This document shows positions 22,101 to 36,270 of a stretch of 64,000 nucleotides of DNA, piece by piece; the first letter of the stretch is position 1; each line of letters opens with the position of its first letter. The translations under genes were made by a program, and so were the position numbers. Source of the stretch: Papilionanthe hookeriana x Papilionanthe teres (lineage: Eukaryota; Streptophyta; Magnoliopsida; Asparagales; Orchidaceae). The DNA lies in contig CM040439.1 of the NCBI GenBank assembly GCA_022702705.1, positions 34,784,930-34,848,929 of the forward strand, written 5' to 3'. Below the pieces are notes generated by a model. The model worked only from the letters and a program-made list of their open reading frames with translations, searched no databases and was not told where the DNA came from.

Positions 22101-22932
22101 GTCTATGTACCATGCTATGTATATAATGATTAATATAAATAAAAATAAAAAAAACAATATTTTAATTGCTAATGATCATTTTAAATAGCATTAAATGGTT
22201 TAAGATAACATCGAACCAATCTCATTGGCTTTCTATAGAGAGATTTACGTCTAAATATTGCTATTGAACCTAGCAGCAACTGAAAGCAATTTGACATTTA
22301 TAACTTAAAAATAGCAATACTATTTGGATCAGGATGACTATTTTTCCAATTATTAAACCCTTTTGTCATACTTTCTTTCAATAGTCTTCTCAAAACGTCA
22401 TCTTTATCGTCCAGACTTCTAGCTATACATATATTTCTTTTTTCAAAATGGAAACCCGTATTTGGCTGATGCCCAAATATCAGTTTCCCACGAGTTTCGG
22501 CTTCATGATGAGGGCCCGCGTCATGTGTCTAAACAGACCGATTCCCCGCTCCATGGTGGGATCGAATCCCTAACCTGAGGAGACTTACAGTGACCCCGCC
22601 ACCAACAGGCCAAGAAGGCGGCTTCTAACTATAGTTTATATATATGCATTATATAAGCATAATTTAAAATATATAAATCTGATAGCAAATACATTCATGG
22701 AGATAAGTTTAACAATGCTTACTCTAACAAAGCAGTCGTGGAATTGCATCCTAAGAAGAGGAGCAGCTAAAGTCGGTGCCTTTGGGATTTCCTTCTTTAC
22801 ATAATCGAACACAATCTTCTCAGCTTTAGGACAGCTCTTATCATAATACCCCAATTTAAGGTCTGCTTGCACAAAGCTCAGAAATCCTAAGAAGATGAGG
22901 AAGACCACATTTTTGAAGCAATGTTTCCTCAT
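19140..22932 (-). CDS. Class III (secretory plant) peroxidase, complete, four exons, 326 aa
   Basis: This haem peroxidase oxidises phenolics with H2O2 in the wall or apoplast (lignin, suberin or defence chemistry). Exons on the minus strand are 22932-22723, 20872-20681, 20599-20437 and 19555-19140, all with GT/AG borders; introns are 1850, 81 and 881 bp. The joined frame is 327 codons. Residues 1-23 are a signal peptide ending FVQA. After its removal the eight cysteines fall at 11, 44, 49, 90, 96, 175, 208 and 298, matching the family pattern. The distal Arg38/His42 lie in LLRMQFHDCFV and the proximal His168 in SGAHTIG. No C-terminal vacuolar extension is seen. All motifs are intact, so it is probably active. 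The subfamily and the real substrate cannot be told. The introns host a LINE tail, a MITE fragment and a SINE. Confidence 0.95.
20066..20428 (+). mobile_element. 5'-truncated RTE-type LINE, 3' end (in peroxidase intron 3)
   Basis: Broken + strand translation gives the conserved C-terminal region of plant RTE-like LINE reverse transcriptases: a VEMRMFRWASG-like start, then YKIRESRLRWL, a VRRLD segment and KRIHVANP near the end. The DNA closes with GATAAAGACTTGATGTTGTTT, the typical 3' tail of these elements. Several stops and shifts are present, so it is dead. Only about 360 bp remains, as expected from 5' truncation. It is antisense to the peroxidase transcript. Confidence 0.8.
21440..21490. 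repeat. Cluster of ACAATATTGT palindromes (peroxidase intron 1)
   Basis: Two perfect ACAATATTGT palindromes flank further TTGTACA segments within 50 bp. Related TATGCATGCGGACT and TATGCATATGGACT segments lie on either side. Function unknown; a foldable intronic insertion remnant is the simplest view. Confidence 0.5.
21692..21755. mobile_element. Fragment of MITE family M1 (peroxidase intron 1)
   Basis: AAATTTTAGATGTTAGATAT... through GTGGTACATATGTAAAT matches the right terminus of the M1 copies at 9720-9775. The left part is not recognised. Confidence 0.5.
22428..22621 (-). mobile_element. tRNA-derived SINE in peroxidase intron 1
   Basis: On the minus strand the element starts near GCCGCCTTCTTGGCCTGTTGG and carries an A-box-like TGGCCTGTTGG (about 22600-22613) and a B-box GATTCGATCCC (22568-22558, 10 of 11 to the consensus), about 30 bp apart. 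It ends in an A-rich tail (GAAAAAAGAAA). It is flanked by cttctagctata (22416-22427) and cttctaactata (22622-22633), a 12-bp target duplication with one mismatch. Length is about 194 bp, in the same orientation as the host gene. The family was not identified. Confidence 0.75.
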
Positions 22933-22986
22933 TTTGAAAGCTAATTCTATCAAGGCCTGATCTTCTGTTTCTGCGTTGCTGAACTT

Positions 22987-22996
22987 GTTTTATAAG
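22987..22996 (-). promoter_or_regulatory. TATA box of the peroxidase gene
   Basis: CTTATAAAAC on the minus strand lies about 55-65 bp upstream of the start codon at 22932. That leaves a short 5' UTR of perhaps 25-35 bp. Confidence 0.6.
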
Positions 22997-24002
22997 GCTG
23001 GATCAATGATTGATCCATACTTTACTTTGTCATTTATTGTTGGTATTCTTCTCATGCATGTGAGCAGTTGACAATCATATGGTTTTTTATTGCTTGAAAT
23101 TTAATTATTGAGCTAATTATCAGAGAGAAAGAGAAAGAAAGAGATTTTTTATAGTGAGTTGGTGAAGTTTAGTTATACAAAAGACAAGTGAAAGTTTCAT
23201 TATTGGGGCCGGTCTTGTCAAATTTTCAATGATTTAGATAGCTTAGCTAGCTTGCTACTACAAGGCAAGTTTAATTGTTTGTGTACACAAATTATACATA
23301 ACTTGGGTGCAACTTGAGTGGCATTTAAAGGTAACCATTAGACTATTAGTAGTCTAATTTGACATAGGTGATCATGGTTATATACTATCTCAACTTCACT
23401 TGAGCATGTTCATTTTACAGCTACTTGTTAGACATTGTTGTATAAATATACTTGTATGAATCAAATGGATTCATGAAGTGTTGTGCATCATTCTAAACTA
23501 ATAATAAGAGTTCTAAACTTATGAATAAGAGTTTAGAGAGCAAGCAAAACATATCAATTCAATTAAATTTAAAAAAAATTTTATTTTTTAATTTGTCAAT
23601 CTAATGAAGTCCTAATACTTCTGAGTCTAATTTATCCTTTTTCCACTACCCTTTTTTCTGTAATTTAATCCATTTTTATAACTAAAAAATTGATGTCACT
23701 TACCATAAATTTAGACCCAACATTTAATTGAACAAAAGCTTCCATATTAAAAATGCATGTGGGGTTGAAGAGATGTTGAAGTTTGTAAACCACAATTATT
23801 ATTAAAACCTTATTAACAAAAAACAAAATTATTTTCTTGTTAGTTTGTCTTCAATTTCGCACTGAGTTGATGGTGGATTAGAGAGGCAACAACCCCTTGG
23901 CTAAAGGTTTGGTGGAGCATATCTTATGTTAAGTATAACTGCATAATAGAATAAAATGTTTGTAATCATGATTATAAAAATTTAACCTCAGTATCATATT
24001 AA
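22997..24002. other. Promoter-side intergenic DNA of the peroxidase gene
   Basis: AT-rich sequence with no coding potential. It presumably includes the peroxidase promoter just above 22996. No element ends were identified until the MITE at 24003. Confidence 0.45.
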
Positions 24003-24158
24003 GGTTGTATTAGGGGCAGTAGTGCAGTTGGTGTGTGGTGCTGCAGATATTTATCCAAACACATGCTTTTACAAAAAGTGTGTTGGGAACTGTATTTTAC
24101 AGCTTAACCTGACTAAATGTGATGACTGCTAAAAATTCGTGGTTATATATTTTATAAA

Positions 24159-24597
24159 TGTTGAGAAAGTTAGGGCGAAGAAACGCAAGAATCGACACAA
24201 ATCCAGAAGAACAACACAGAGATTTAACGAGGTTTGACAAAGATGCCTAAATCTCAAAAGCAGAGCGGCGAATTCACTATTTCAAATGAGTTTCATAATT
24301 AGGTTCCATACCCATAGGGTTACACATCTATTTATAGATAAAACCCACAGATAAATTACTAAAACGCCTTTGCTCCCCCCAACCCACTAATTCTCAAGAG
24401 CAGAGCGGCGAATTCACTATTTCAGAGGAGTTTCATGATTCGGTTCCATACCCATAGGGTTACACATCTATTTATAGATAAAACCCACAGATAAATTACT
24501 AAAACGCCCTCGCTCCCCCCAGCCCACTAAAATTCAAGAGACACACCTCTTTATTCCAAGAGACTCCAAATTTTCCGTATATGAGCCATACCTAACA
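24159..24597. mobile_element. Solo LTR (probably Ty1/copia type), TSD ataaa
   Basis: A 439-bp unit starts TGTTGAGAAAG and ends CATACCTAACA, flanked by ataaa at 24154-24158 and 24598-24602. It includes a GATTTAACGAGGTTTG-like segment common near the ends of plant copia LTRs. No internal region is present, so recombination has removed it. It lies inside the MITE at 24003-24705. Confidence 0.8.
24254..24533. repeat. 140-bp tandem duplication inside the solo LTR
   Basis: Two nearly identical 140-bp units begin at about 24254 and 24394; both contain CAGAGCGGCGAATTCACTAT and TTACACATCTATTTATAGAT. The TATTTATAG segment may be the TATA box, so the duplication would have doubled the promoter. Confidence 0.85.
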
Positions 24598-24708
24598 ATA
24601 AATAAAACAAATTTATAATAGTCATCACGGCTTTTTGAACAACAGATTTTTCTAGAGCAGCTTCCCAAGTGCTTCTTCAAACAGGTGCAGCTCCCCCAAA
24701 CAGACTAA

Positions 24709-25609
24709 ATCTTTATATTCTCAGGGATAATCTTTTCATTTCTCTTTCTAGCTTCCTCTTGACTAAGTAAGAAAAAAATGAAATTTCAAAGAAAGTTTGT
24801 AGCAGATTTCAATCTAAACCACTTTCAACAACTCTATTTATAACTAGTTTGCAGTACAAGCTGTCGCTATTACAAATAAAATTATAGGACAAAGTTTATA
24901 TCAAGTTTGTCTGATATTTATTCGCTTGTATTTATCGTGCTTTCGTGCTACAACGTGAGTTTTAAATAACTTAAAATTTACTTAACATTTGTCGTGTCGT
25001 CTTCTGTTGTGTAGTGCTGCTACTTTAATGCAAAACAAAAATGCAGTACTTAGTTTATTTTCTAAGGAAAGTGCTTAAAAAGTCGTGATTCTTTAATTAA
25101 AAAATAATGACATAATTATGAGTAATTGAATTATCAAAATTATTAATATTACAGCTTCATGTATATCTTGATTATGATAATTAACTAGAATTAAATATAT
25201 AAAATTCTTATAAAGAATATTTTGACGAGCATAGGAATACGGGTCCATTATAAGAACACTTGACCATTAATGGCTAACGGTCGAATTTTTAAATAAAGTA
25301 TACTGTGATTCATGTGTATTATTGATTGAATATTGTTTTGTGGTCATTACGTGATGCCTTTGTATTAATATTAAATACAGAGTTATGGCAATTGAATATA
25401 ATGTATGTAAAATTAAATAACAGGAGTGGGTGATTCTCACGAAATCATAAACGAATTGCTTGTAAGATTCAGCTGAATTAAAGAATGAGAAAGACAGGAG
25501 CAGATAGCTTTGTGGGATTTGTTACTTGCATTGAAGATTACTGGACAAACATATTATGTTAGCTAAACCACCGCTGCAATTGTTTACTGCAATAGTACAA
25601 ACTTTTTCC
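24709..25609. other. AT-rich DNA without recognised genes
   Basis: No credible coding region, structured RNA or element termini were seen in this stretch. Confidence 0.4.
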
Positions 25610-25710
25610 TATTACATATATATCTAACAAATAGACTTTATTTTTCTGTATTTATACTATCCAAATATTTCATATTACATAAATAATATCATTATTTAAT
25701 TTTTAAAAAT

Positions 25711-25795
<85 letters not shown>

Positions 25796-25855
25796 TTGAT
25801 GTTTAAGTTTAAGTTTACTTGTAAGTATAAATGAATTGAGTGGTTTTCATGTAAA
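25610..25855. mobile_element. MITE of family M1 (copy g) with expanded (AT)n core
   Basis: The left part TTACATATATATCTAACAAA and right part ...GAATTGAGTGGTTTTCATGT match the M1 termini. The centre is an (AT)n tract (25713-25793). The same position is (TA)-rich in copy d, so the microsatellite probably grew inside the element. Confidence 0.55.
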
Positions 25856-25879
25856 TCTTTATTTATTTTTTTAATGATG

Positions 25880-26430
25880 ATTTTGAGATTAGGGCCATGA
25901 ATTTAGCTCTAAGATTGCTAATAGCTTGAAAATTGATTCCAATTTTTACTTGGATCAGATCAGATTGAAATAAATGAGCTGAGCTATGAGGCTTAGATCA
26001 AAAATTTTTTTTTGAGCCGACTTCAACTCAGTTCAAAATCTGATCTTTAACAGACCTAGAGATATTAGAGCTATGAAGTTAGCAAATTAATCTCAAAGAA
26101 CAACAATTGCTCAAGAACAAATTTAATGTTTTGGCTCGGATTGAGATTGGATCGAAATAAATGAACCGAGCTATGGGCTGTACATCATTTTTTTTTTAGC
26201 CGACTTCAGCTCGGTTCAAAATCTAATCTTTAACAGCCCTAGAGATATTAGAGCTATGAATTTAGCGAATTAATCTCAAAGAACAATAATTGCTCGAAAA
26301 CCAATTCAAAATTTTGGCTCGGATTGAGATTGGATCGAAAAAACAGGACGAGCTACGAGTCAAAATTTTTAATTAAATTTTCTTCGAGTCAATTTTGAGC
26401 CGACCCCAACTCGGCTCGAAATCGGATCGT
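25880..26430 (+). repeat. Three-unit tandem repeat, about 183-bp period
   Basis: CCTAGAGATATTAGAGCTATGAA occurs at 26055 and, with one inserted C, at 26238 (183 bp apart); a diverged first unit begins near 25887. Each unit holds GGATTGAGATTGGATCGAAA- and AGCCGACTTCAGCTCGGTT-like segments. The units align well in order, so this is a tandem duplication. No coding frame runs through it. Confidence 0.75.
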
Positions 26431-27268
26431 TGGTAGCACTATTTAAACTAATGAATTTATTATTGTTTTTGTCTATCAAAATTTTAATTTTAATAAAATT
26501 TGAAAATATAAATATAATTTTACTATTCTCTGGAGATTTAGATAATGTTATATTATAAATATAAATAAATGAGCATTAGTTTTTAAATGGATAAGATTTG
26601 AAATAATAAAAAAAATTCCTGAAAACATAATATTTAATTAGAGGGATATTTACACACATACATAGAGATTCACGTGCACACACACACACCACACAATTCG
26701 AGAAAATAAGTTTAATATGTCAACTTCTTGTGTAGATGTTAGAACTCAAATAACAAAGATCTTAAGAGACACCAAAACTTTTGTATAAAAAATCTGTAAA
26801 GAAAAATAACTTAGGCCTCACCACCAAAACTTATCCTTTAAATGACATGTCGATTAACATATTATTAGAATCCAACATTTAGCGAAGGTTCATTAAATAA
26901 TTAGCAGTGTATGATCATTCTGCTCTTTTTTGTGAACATTGAGGGTCATAACCATCATTTCATTAAAATATAAAGGTGTACATGAAAAAGGTGTCATCGC
27001 TGATCCTAATGAGATCCGTTAGAAAATGTAATGGTGTAGAAGAAAAGAGTCTAATGAAAAATGACTCACCGACATAAAATTATGAGGTTTACTTTTCTCA
27101 CCGTGTGAAGTTGTTCGTACCAGCAAACAAAGCTAAAGCTGACCAAACCACGAGATAAAACAAAGAAGGTCAGAGGACACAAGAACGAGCCACCCATACA
27201 GAAGCGAGACAAAAGGGTATCAAAGCCAACTACCACAAGAGAGCCAACCCAAAGAAAAACCCAGTTTC
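26431..27268. other. AT-rich DNA, then a fragment related to the LTR-like sequence at 63.26-63.46 kb
   Basis: From about 27075 to 27265 the sequence parallels 63265-63465 (shared AAAATTATGARGT, CAGCAAAGC, GAGACAAAAGG and GAGAGCC segments in the same order). It joins X copy A at about 27269. The rest is AT-rich with no recognised feature. Confidence 0.5.
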
Positions 27269-32049
<4,781 letters not shown>

Positions 32050-32205
32050 ATTCTAAACTATTTAACGACACACATAACACCATGATTGAATTCTTGTTGA
32101 TGCTGGCTACGCCTAGATCCTCGCCAAGGCCACTTAAAGCCTAGTCATCTGTACTAAGATAATGTTAAAAAAAATTAAAAAAATAAACAAAGGATCCCTA
32201 TATAC

Positions 32206-32338
32206 CTAGGTGCTGATCCAACTCAAATATTGTAATCGATTTAGCATCCTCATCATACGATGAAAACGCGCAAGCAACTTCTTGTGTAACCCATTCACTC
32301 AGTGAGACTTCCACTACATCAGAAGGTTGGGAGGTCAG
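32206..32338 (-). pseudogene. Possible exon fragment of an unidentified gene, cut by X copy B
   Basis: The minus strand stays open with coding-like composition and ends at a donor (CACCTAG|GTATAT). When one copy of the target duplication is removed, the frame continues into 62779-62800, on the far side of the 30-kb nest, where an acceptor (TGTTCAG) precedes it. The joined stretch would be about 51 codons. The protein family is not recognised. A further open stretch at 32050-32140 does not join in phase. Chance remains possible. Confidence 0.35.
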
Positions 32339-32454
32339 TGTTGACCTCACTTTTGTTGAGGTCTAGTCTTTCTTTAGAGTAGCCTAGAGTCTAGCCATAG
32401 GACTTTCCTGGTGACTATCTTAGAAGACTAGCAATGAAACTCTTACCCCATAGA

Positions 32455-32540
<86 letters not shown>
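32455..32540. repeat. (AAT)n microsatellite
   Basis: About 28 uninterrupted AAT units within X copy B, just after its conserved first 110 bp. Confidence 0.95.
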
Positions 32541-32546
<6 letters not shown>

Positions 32547-32770
32547 CTTGCTTCACTTAGAGTTTTCAAATGTTTAAAGTCTAACCTCTAAGTACTTAGG
32601 ATGATAAGACCAAGCATAAGGAAGCTCAAGAAGAGTTCCCTATAGGATGGTCAAGCCTTAGGACTCACCCTGGGTAGTCTGGGTCAGACACACACACACA
32701 CTTCCACATTGCTCTTAAACTCACTACCTCACAACACTAAACCAAACATACCAAAATTTTCCCACACTTA

Positions 32771-33630
32771 GGGCCAGTTTGGGGCGGCTTATAAGTGCGG
32801 CTGCGTTTTTGAAAACGCCGCACAGCCGTTTGGATTGCACTTATGAACTGCGTATTTCAAAATTGTGTTTTAATTTTGTATTACACGCGGCCCGCGGGAG
32901 GACCCCCGCGGGCTGCTTTTTTCCTTCGCGTTTCCGGATCAAATTTCTTCAGTGCCCTCGTCGCTCGCGTGTCTCGTGCCCTCCGCATTTCGGTCTTCTT
33001 CTTTGGCATTTCCAAACCACCGAACATCGGAGAAAATGGCGTCACTCGTCTCCTTCCGCGAAGTTCGCTGCCTCCTCTTCCGCGACGAAGGCCTGCCTCT
33101 CGCGATCCTTCTCTCCCGCGATGAACTCTCCCGCGACGAAGGGCTGCCTCTCGCGATCCTTCTCTCTCGCGACGAAGGATCCTTCTCTCCTGCGACGAAC
33201 TTTGTCGCTTGCTTCTTGAAATTACTGTACATCTCCCCTGTCTCCTTTCTTCCCCTTCAGCTGTCCCAATCACAAAAACTTTTATCCCCTTCAATGCTAC
33301 ATATTAGAATTTATGTTAAACATAAATTTAAAATAATTTTTTAAAAATTAAAATTTATAATGTATACATTTTTGTTCTTTAAATTTAGGTTCGTGCATTT
33401 ATTCCTTCGAATCATTGAAGTCGGGCGTGAAACAAAAATTCAGGAAATTATCAAACAAGAATTTATTTCTAAACGGGCAGGATGGTCATTTATTTAGAAT
33501 CAGCTGTTTTCGGAACGCACAAACCAAACAGTCAGCCAGCTTATCCGGATCAGCTGTGTATAAGCAGATTATCCAGATAAGCTACTTATCAGCAGAAGCT
33601 GGATAAGCTGCAGCTGCCCCAAACAGAGCC
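32771..33630. mobile_element. Long Tourist-like MITE with GC-rich captured-looking interior
   Basis: Inverted termini GGGCCAGTTTGGGGCGGC and AGCTGCCCCAAACAGAGCC are flanked by TTA (32768-32770 and 33631-33633). At 860 bp it is over four times longer than the related elements at 2301 and 9908. Bases 32885-33215 are GC-rich and include an AAAATGGCGTC start context at 33036 and a 51-bp duplication (33081 and 33132) giving the repeat SRDEGLPLAILLSRDE. Open frames exist on both strands, so coding is not shown; a captured 5' gene end (Pack-MITE) is possible. Confidence 0.65.
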
Positions 33631-33639
33631 TTAATCCCC

Positions 33640-34920
33640 TACTCTTTTGGAAACTCATGTGAGCGGTTCCCTAAGCCCTTGGCGCCAAGCTAGGGTTTGG
33701 GTTAGAACCAACACATGGGGGATCCAAAGTGGGATTTCCCTTAGTCTATGGCTGAAATGGGTTATCAAACCCATTCAACCCTAATTTTACTAAAAATCCA
33801 AACTTTTGACCCCTTTACCCCTAAACTCCACCAAATGACCAAATTAGCCATAAAACCCTAATTTTGCCCAAAATTCTCAAAATCAACCAAAATTACTAAA
33901 ATCCTCCAAAAATCATCCCAAAACATTCCTCACCACTCAAAATACTCAAAGCACCTCAAATTTACCAAAATTTCCAAAATACCCAAAATGACCAAAATGC
34001 CCTCTTAGCTCAAAAATTCCAAAAATTCCAAAAAATACAAAAAAACTCCAAATATTCCCAATTTCAATTTTGAACCACTACATTGACCCAAATTGACCAA
34101 GTTAGCCCAATTTGAGAAAAAAAAGCCCCAAATTCGCCCTTTAAGCCCAAAATGCCCGCTCAAATCACCCCTAAAGTCCACTCAATTGACCCTAATTTTG
34201 CCCAATTTCAATTCCAAACTCTAATTCATTATCCCCAATACCAATCTAAACCAAATTCAAGCCCCATTTGACCCATTTACAAGCTCAGTTTAAACCAAAA
34301 CCAAAAGCCCTAATTTTGACCATATGACTAAATCTCCCCAAATCAAACATAATGTCAATCAATTTACCCAATTTTGAATTTTAAACTCTTTATGACATCC
34401 CCCTAAACAATATTGAACCATTAATTTCCCCCAATTTGAGCCCAAACCTCACCCAAGTCCAACCAAATCAAAATATCCTAATTTTACCCCAAATTGATCA
34501 CATGTCCAAAATTCATCAAATTGAATGCCCTCAACCCAAAATTTGACACCCAATTTATGTTGAAAACTCTTCATAACCATCATCTATATCTTTTGGAACT
34601 ATAAATTGAGCCATAACTCCACTCTAGCCTAACCCAAACTCAAGCTAACCCAAATATCCCCAAATTGACCAAATACCAAAATCAAGCAAAATTGACCCCC
34701 CAATCCTTTTCAAAATCAATCCAATACTCTCCTAAACACTTTATGACAATTACCCACACAAAGTTGAACAATCAATTAGACCCAACCTAAGATGAAACCT
34801 AGCTTAGCCCAACTTGAACCCACATGACCCAAAATTGAACCCATGAGCCAAATTGACCAAACCTAGCAAAATTGATCAAACCAACCTTCCCTAGCTACCA
34901 AGTTGATACTAGGGACCGAC
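33640..34920 (+). repeat. G-depleted low-complexity block of X copy B
   Basis: Endless variants of CCCAAATTGACCAAAA with almost no G on this strand (1-2 G per 60 bases in the three lines counted near 33781-33960). The reverse-complement counterpart in copy 2 lies at about 41900-43270. No coding potential. Confidence 0.8.
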
Positions 34921-36270
34921 CTTGATGCGTCTAGCCCACCCTACTCAAGCCATGGACCAAGCGTCCCTTAAACAGAGGATTTCTTTCCTAAAGTGTTTAA
35001 ACCATTGATCGCTGAAAAATTTATTAAGAAATTCATACCTATTTTTGATGAAATTGCACTTTAAAGAAGGGTATTTTCTTTATTTTGTTGCGTGGAATGA
35101 AGAATTTAGGTGATAAAAGCAAAAATCATAAAAAGGAGCGAATTTGGAGCAAAATCATGCAATTTGTGCTGAGTCGCCGATGGCGAGATCGAGCCCGCCG
35201 ACGGCGAGGTTACAAGAAGAAAATTTTGAAGAATTTATAACTGTCTCGCTGACAGCGAGCCCGAGCCCGCTGACAGCGAGCTAGAGTGGTTTGAAGATCT
35301 TCTAGAAGCCTCGCCGACAGCGAGGTAGTTCGTCGCCGACGGCGAGGTAGTTCAAATGGCACAGATACATTGAACCTGGACACTTTTTGAAGGGATGCTT
35401 ACGCACCTCTTGGTCCTTTGCTTACCTCTATATATAGAGGCCGAAAATCAGTCTTTTGTGTGCAATCTTTTAGTCTTTTGTGTGCAATCTTTTAGTCTTT
35501 TGTCTAGTTTTGTGTGCAGTTGTGTGTCTTTAGTGAGTCTTTAGTGAGTTTAGTGAGTAATTAGTGAGTCGTCTTGTCATCGGAAGGAAGAGTCAAAGGA
35601 ACTACGAGGAGTCCGTTTGGGGATAAATCGAGATAAGTATTTGTATTTATTGTTTTTAACTTTAAATGAAATCCATGCTTAGTTTAGTTCCCATGCATTC
35701 GAGTAGTTTATTAGTCTTTCTCCTCGTTTATGAAATTAAGTGACTTGATGAAATTAAAATAGAGATACTTATATATATTAATAAATTGTGATAATTTTTA
35801 CTTAAAACTTAATTTACTTTCAAACTGGCCATTTGATTTGTTAAAATATGTTGATTATCAACTATAGTAAAAATTACATCTGATATTCGAGGAATTCAAA
35901 AGCCTTGGAAGAAGGGTGCAAATAAATAGGGAAATAATATCACCGGGCGTAGAATTGAGCATTTTAGTGTGACGGACTAAAATATTCAATTCGGTCCTAT
36001 TGTTTGAGAGTCGAAGTGTAGATGTTAGCCCTCGGGCGAGGGGAACGTGGGAGCTCGAAGTGGCGGTCGGTATCCTCCCGACCTAGCCGCGGATTCGGTA
36101 ATCAAACATAGGATTAGTCAATATTCTTTACACTGGACCAAAGGGTAAAGAATAGGAATGCTCCTATTTGTCACAATACCTTAAAATTATCTATTTAAAT
36201 TCATCAATCACTTAAATTTCTAAACAAGGGGAAAGATACTTTTTCTGAATAGTAAAGACTTATTTAGCAA

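Larger units (their letters stand above)
24003..24705. mobile_element. Tourist-like MITE with TAA target duplication, split by a solo LTR
   Basis: The left terminus GGTTGTATTAGGGGCAG and right terminus CTCCCCCAAACAGAC are imperfect inverses, flanked by TAA (24000-24002 and 24706-24708). Without the solo LTR insertion and its duplicated target, the element would be about 260 bp. Similar terminal sequence (AGCTCCCAAACAGACTC) at 7440 suggests another decayed copy near 7.2-7.46 kb. Confidence 0.6.

Noticed and set aside
22555..22615. A tRNA gene on the minus strand
   Set aside because: A- and B-box-like motifs are present, but no cloverleaf with acceptor and anticodon arms could be drawn. The flanking target duplication and A-rich tail indicate a SINE.
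32050..32140. A further exon of the split gene on the minus strand
   Set aside because: The open frame does not join in phase with the upstream donor, and the alternative acceptors lead to stops.
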